Assembly: GCF_007859955.1 (NCBI RefSeq) | Contig: NZ_SJPR01000008.1 | Location: forward strand, 5,194-69,193 | Origin: Botrimarina colliarenosi | Lineage (GTDB): Bacteria; Planctomycetota; Planctomycetia; Pirellulales; Lacipirellulaceae | Direction: 5' to 3' | Length of the DNA stretch: 64,000 bases | In this document: piece by piece, positions 61,369-64,000 of the stretch | Numbering within the stretch: the first letter of the stretch is position 1 | How the letters are laid out: every line of letters starts with the position of its first letter | The notes under the pieces: generated by a model | Seen by the model: the letters and a program-made list of their open reading frames with translations, nothing else | Told to the model about the DNA's origin: nothing | The model's database searches: none | Translations under genes and position numbers: made by a program

Positions 61369-62874
61369 TCAACGGGGCTTACGCGATAGTGGCGCGTCAC
61401 GACGGGTGACTCTCACCTTGCACGGCGTCGCGGGGCGGATCGCCAGTTCGCGGTGGGTCGCTAGGTCGTCGAATCCCGCCTGCGGTTCGAGGCGCCATTG
61501 CTGGAGCACCTTCGCCACGACCAACGGCAACTGCGCCATCGCAAGCTGCTGACCGATACAAATCCTCGGCCCGTGGCCGAACGGGAAGTAGGCGCCCTTC
61601 GGGATGTCCCCTTCCCTTTCCGCGGAGAATCGGTCGGGGTCGAACGTGAGCGGGTCGGCAAAGAATCGCGGGTCGCGGTGCGTCACCCACGGCATCGTGA
61701 TCATCCAGCCCCCGCGACAGATGCGGTAGCCTCCCAGCGAGGTGTCGCGGATTGGCATCCGCGCGAACAGCACGTAGGCCGCCGGGAAGAGTCGCAAGGT
61801 TTCTTTCAGCGCCTGCGTCACGTACGTGAGCTTCGGCACGTCTTCGAGGTTGGGCTCGCGGTCGCCGAGCACTTGATCGACCTCTTCGACAAGCCGCTCG
61901 TAGAGCTCCGGCTTCGCGAGGACGAGTTTCCAGAACCAGCCGAGCGTCGAACTGGTCGAATGGGCGCTGGCGATGAGGATCGTCGCCGCTTCGTCGCGGG
62001 CCTGTTGATCGCTCATCCCTTTGCCGTCGCCCTCTTCGTCGACCGCCCGTAGCAACACGGCGAGCAGGTCGTGGTACGCGTTGGGATCGGCCCGGCGGAT
62101 CTGAATCGCCGTGCGGACGTAGGCGTCGATCGCCGCGATCGCCTCCCGTTTCCGCCGGCGACTCGGTAGGGGCAACCAAGCGGGCGGGGTGATCGGGATC
62201 GCCATCTCGCGGCTCATCTGATGGGCGCCTTCGATGACCGCCTCCGACAGGTCCTCGGGAGTGGGACCCCCAATGACCTCCGGATTGATGCCGGTGGTCG
62301 TGCGTATCGACAGGTCCATCATGAGCGTGGCCATGGCCTCGACGAGATCGACGACTTTGCCCGATTCCCACCGCTCGAGGCGTTCTTGCGTCCCGGCGAC
62401 GGTCACCTGGACATACCGCGGCAGCATCGAGCCGCGGAAGGCCTGCTGGATGAGCCGCCGCTGGCGAGTCCACAGCTCGCCTTCGCTGGTGAGGATCCCG
62501 TTGCCAACCAGCTGGCGAACCACCCGCATCTCCCACGGCGCGCGGACATAGTCGTCGCGCCGCCGGACCAGGTACTCGTGGATCAACTCGGGGTGATTGA
62601 CGAGGTAAGCCCGTTGAGCGAACAGCAAGAAGCTGGTCAGGTCACCGTAGCGGTGCGCGAGCTTGGTGGCGTACTGCAAGGGGGAGAGCCAAAACTCGAC
62701 CGCATGCCGCCAAGTAAGCCCAGCCCAGCGATTGACGTTGGCCGGCCCGGGCGGGTGAGGGAGTTTCGCGGGCGAGACGTCCGCCGACGGGACGTTGCCC
62801 GGATCGCTGGGAGGGACAGCCGGTGGTAAAAGAGGCGATTTAGGAGGTAAGACTCTCTCAGTAGCGACTGACAT
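61369..62874 (-). CDS. Cytochrome P450 with unusual I-helix
   Basis: This 501-residue P450 has the ExxR motif in ALKETLRLFP, the PxRF-like DPDRF segment and the heme loop FPFGHGPRICIGQQLA with the Cys ligand. The N-terminus is a Pro-rich extension of about 60 residues without a membrane helix. The I-helix reads ILIASAHSTSSTLGW where A/G-G-x-D/E-T-T/S is usual, so the acid is His and the following Thr is Ser. The substrate is unknown. The ATG 62874 was preferred to an upstream start adding a Lys/Thr-rich stretch. Palindromes lie directly upstream. Confidence 0.9.
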   Translation of the reverse strand: MSVATERVLPPKSPLLPPAVPPSDPGNVPSADVSPAKLPHPPGPANVNRWAGLTWRHAVEFWLSPLQYATKLAHRYGDLTSFLLFAQRAYLVNHPELIHEYLVRRRDDYVRAPWEMRVVRQLVGNGILTSEGELWTRQRRLIQQAFRGSMLPRYVQVTVAGTQERLERWESGKVVDLVEAMATLMMDLSIRTTTGINPEVIGGPTPEDLSEAVIEGAHQMSREMAIPITPPAWLPLPSRRRKREAIAAIDAYVRTAIQIRRADPNAYHDLLAVLLRAVDEEGDGKGMSDQQARDEAATILIASAHSTSSTLGWFWKLVLAKPELYERLVEEVDQVLGDREPNLEDVPKLTYVTQALKETLRLFPAAYVLFARMPIRDTSLGGYRICRGGWMITMPWVTHRDPRFFADPLTFDPDRFSAEREGDIPKGAYFPFGHGPRICIGQQLAMAQLPLVVAKVLQQWRLEPQAGFDDLATHRELAIRPATPCKVRVTRRDAPLSRKPR

Positions 62875-62897
62875 CGGACCAAAGTGTAGCCGTCCAC

Positions 62898-62928
62898 ACG
62901 AAATCGTCTCTTTCCAAGAGAGTTTCGT
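62898..62928. promoter_or_regulatory. Imperfect inverted repeat upstream of P450
   Basis: ACGAAATCGTCTCTT and AAGAGAGTTTCGT are imperfect inverted arms just 24 bp upstream of the P450 ATG. They could be a repressor site or a leader hairpin. No regulator gene of a known operator type is adjacent except the LmbU-like gene. Confidence 0.45.
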
Positions 62929-62964
62929 CGTCCTCTTAATCACCCGGTCCCCGGGAGACGGAGG

Positions 62965-62980
62965 ATTACGATATCGTAAT
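62965..62980. promoter_or_regulatory. Perfect 16-bp palindrome, candidate operator
   Basis: ATTACGATATCGTAAT is a perfect, AT-rich palindrome in a region otherwise of high GC. It lies about 90 bp upstream of the P450 start and 36 bp from the stop of the LmbU-like gene. Size and symmetry fit a dimeric helix-turn-helix regulator; the regulator is unknown. Confidence 0.6.
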
Positions 62981-63015
62981 GCTCCACACTTTGCGACTTT
63001 ATTCCGATTATTTCC

Positions 63016-63438
63016 TTACGTCGTGACCCGTCGCGCTTCGGCCCGCAGCTCCTCGCTCGACCAGCCGTTCTTTTCCGCCAGGGCCAGCAAGCGCCGCTGG
63101 CCGGCGTCGTCGAGCCGGGCCACCGCGGCGTGGGCGCTCCAGCTCTGGCTCGGCCGGCGATTGCGGATCGGCACGCGGCGGGCGACCGACGCGTAGCGGT
63201 TGAGTTGGTCGCCCGAAATGGCGCCCTCGCACATCGCGTAGAACGTCTCGCCGAAAGCGTCGTCGCCGGCGTTCAGCAGATCGCCGATCCACCACGGCCC
63301 CGCCTTCTGGCACCAGAGAGCGAACTGCAGCGGCCCTTTCCAGGCCTCGACCGAGGGCTTGCCGTCGATGCGCACCCCGACCGAAGTGAACCGGAACGGT
63401 CCGACGTGCATCTCGGGGGGGCGGTTATTCTCAGGCAT
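63016..63438 (-). CDS. LmbU-like putative regulator
   Basis: This 140-residue protein contains FTSVGVRIDGKPSVEAWKG, then GPWWIGDLLNAGDDAFGETF, YASVARRVPIRNRR and SWSAHAAVARLDDAGQRRLL, then AEKNGWSSEELRAEAR. The W-W-I-G-D block and the SWS-H-x-x-V pattern match the LmbU-like family (Streptomyces lincosamide regulator LmbU and phage or bacterial relatives), thought to bind DNA. It lies directly upstream of the P450 on the same strand and may regulate it. An F1 hairpin separates it from divergent hemB. Confidence 0.75.
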   Translation of the reverse strand: MPENNRPPEMHVGPFRFTSVGVRIDGKPSVEAWKGPLQFALWCQKAGPWWIGDLLNAGDDAFGETFYAMCEGAISGDQLNRYASVARRVPIRNRRPSQSWSAHAAVARLDDAGQRRLLALAEKNGWSSEELRAEARRVTT

Positions 63439-63469
63439 GGCGGATTGAGTTGGCAGGTTGCTGAAAGCA

Positions 63470-63565
63470 AACCACGAAGGAACGACGGAACAAAGGGGGG
63501 CCGAATAAGCCGTCGTTGCGGAGTTGAAAAGATCGCTCCCTTGGTTCCGTCGTTCCTTTGTGGTT
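63470..63565. repeat. Inverted repeat between LmbU-like gene and hemB, family F1
   Basis: AACCACGAAGGAACGACGGAAC (63470-63491) pairs with GTTCCGTCGTTCCTTTGTGGTT (63544-63565) with one mismatch; the loop is about 52 nt. Unlike the other F1 copies it separates divergent genes and lacks the inner CACGAAT layer. It ends 36 bp before the hemB ATG. Confidence 0.92.
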
Positions 63566-63601
63566 CAAATCGTTGAGAACCCTCCCCCACCAAGGCTCGG
63601 C

Positions 63602-64000
63602 ATGCAATACGGAAGTTTTCCCGCCACGCGGCTCCGCCGCCTGCGGCGTCACGATTGGTCGCGTCGGTTGGTTGCTGAAACCCGACTATCGCCGGCGGAC
63701 CTGATTTGGCCGATCTTTGTCAGCGAGGGGGCCAAGCGCCGCGAGCCGGTCGCTTCGATGCCGGGCGTGGACCGGCTGAGCGTCGATCTCTTGGAGTCGG
63801 CGGTCGTCGAGGCCGTCGAGCTTGGCGTCCCCGCGATCGCCTTGTTTCCCGCGACTCCCAACGACCTCAAGACCCCCGGCGCTGAGGAGGCGTGGAACCC
63901 CGACAATCTCGTCTGCCGGGCGATCCGGGAAGTCAAAGCGAAGCTCGGCGACGCGGTGGGCGTCCTCGCCGACGTGGCGCTCGACCCCTACTCGTCCCAC
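63602..64000 (+). CDS. hemB: Delta-aminolevulinic acid dehydratase (partial, 5' end)
   Basis: HemB joins two 5-aminolevulinate molecules into porphobilinogen, the second common step of tetrapyrrole synthesis. The first 133 residues are present: PATRLRRLRRHDWSRRLVAE, LSPADLIWPIFVSEG, SMPGVDRLSVD, IALFPATPNDLKTPGAEEAW, and VGVLADVALDPYSSH at the edge, the last being the hallmark DVALDPYxxHGHDG region. The gene continues beyond the window. The ATG at 63602 gives the family-typical N-terminus. Confidence 0.97.
   Translation, partial: MQYGSFPATRLRRLRRHDWSRRLVAETRLSPADLIWPIFVSEGAKRREPVASMPGVDRLSVDLLESAVVEAVELGVPAIALFPATPNDLKTPGAEEAWNPDNLVCRAIREVKAKLGDAVGVLADVALDPYSSH

Overview
The window is high-GC DNA from a planctomycete, most likely of the Pirellulales (Lacipirellulaceae-like). 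The evidence is several DUF1559 pseudopilins, PEP-CTERM proteins carrying dockerin-like modules, a LEPR-XLL-like secreted protein, Cys-rich outer-membrane proteins, and many intergenic hairpin repeats. All calls come from reading the sequence and recalling protein families; no database search was run. No tRNA, rRNA, CRISPR array, insertion sequence or prophage was recognised.

Layout. 1-8.5 kb (minus strand): a partial Cys-rich outer-membrane protein, then the housekeeping genes ftsY, nusB, ribH, rho, coaE and polA. 9-14.3 kb: a membrane-anchored coiled-coil protein, a HEAT-repeat protein coupled to a small membrane protein, an EboB-like TatD hydrolase with a small coupled partner, and a pseudopilin. 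14.5-21.4 kb (minus strand): a four-gene operon for glucosylglycerate or mannosylglucosylglycerate metabolism (GT4-HAD fusion, GT4, GH13_18 phosphorylase, GpgS-like synthase). 21.7-37.4 kb (plus strand): a surface and secretion island with an amidase/golvesin/FnIII/dockerin protein, four PEP-CTERM proteins, two DUF1559 pseudopilins and a five-LamG protein, separated by clear terminators. 37.4-48.2 kb: small envelope proteins, a BON protein, serC-serA, a CLC channel, rnc, mgtE and pdxJ. 48.3-54.4 kb (minus strand): the prkA-DUF444-spoVR stress operon with a fourth coupled gene. 54.8-64 kb: a highly charged disordered protein, a DUF6666-like outer-membrane protein, adenine deaminase, a BNR_4 secreted protein, a cytochrome P450, an LmbU-like regulator and the 5' part of hemB.

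The most striking structure is not a gene. Several gaps between co-directional genes (rho/ribH, polA/coaE, serC/serA, prkA/DUF444) are filled almost from stop codon to start codon by long inverted repeats. Their sequences are unrelated, but the architecture is shared: arms of about 25-65 nt built from iterated 7-9-mers. Further hairpins of other families sit in other gaps. One gap, DUF444/spoVR, holds a small gene between inverted arms together with a 40-bp duplication of the DUF444 3' end. Because these repeats are open in several frames, they lengthen the apparent N-termini of ribH, coaE, polA and others; starts were corrected accordingly.
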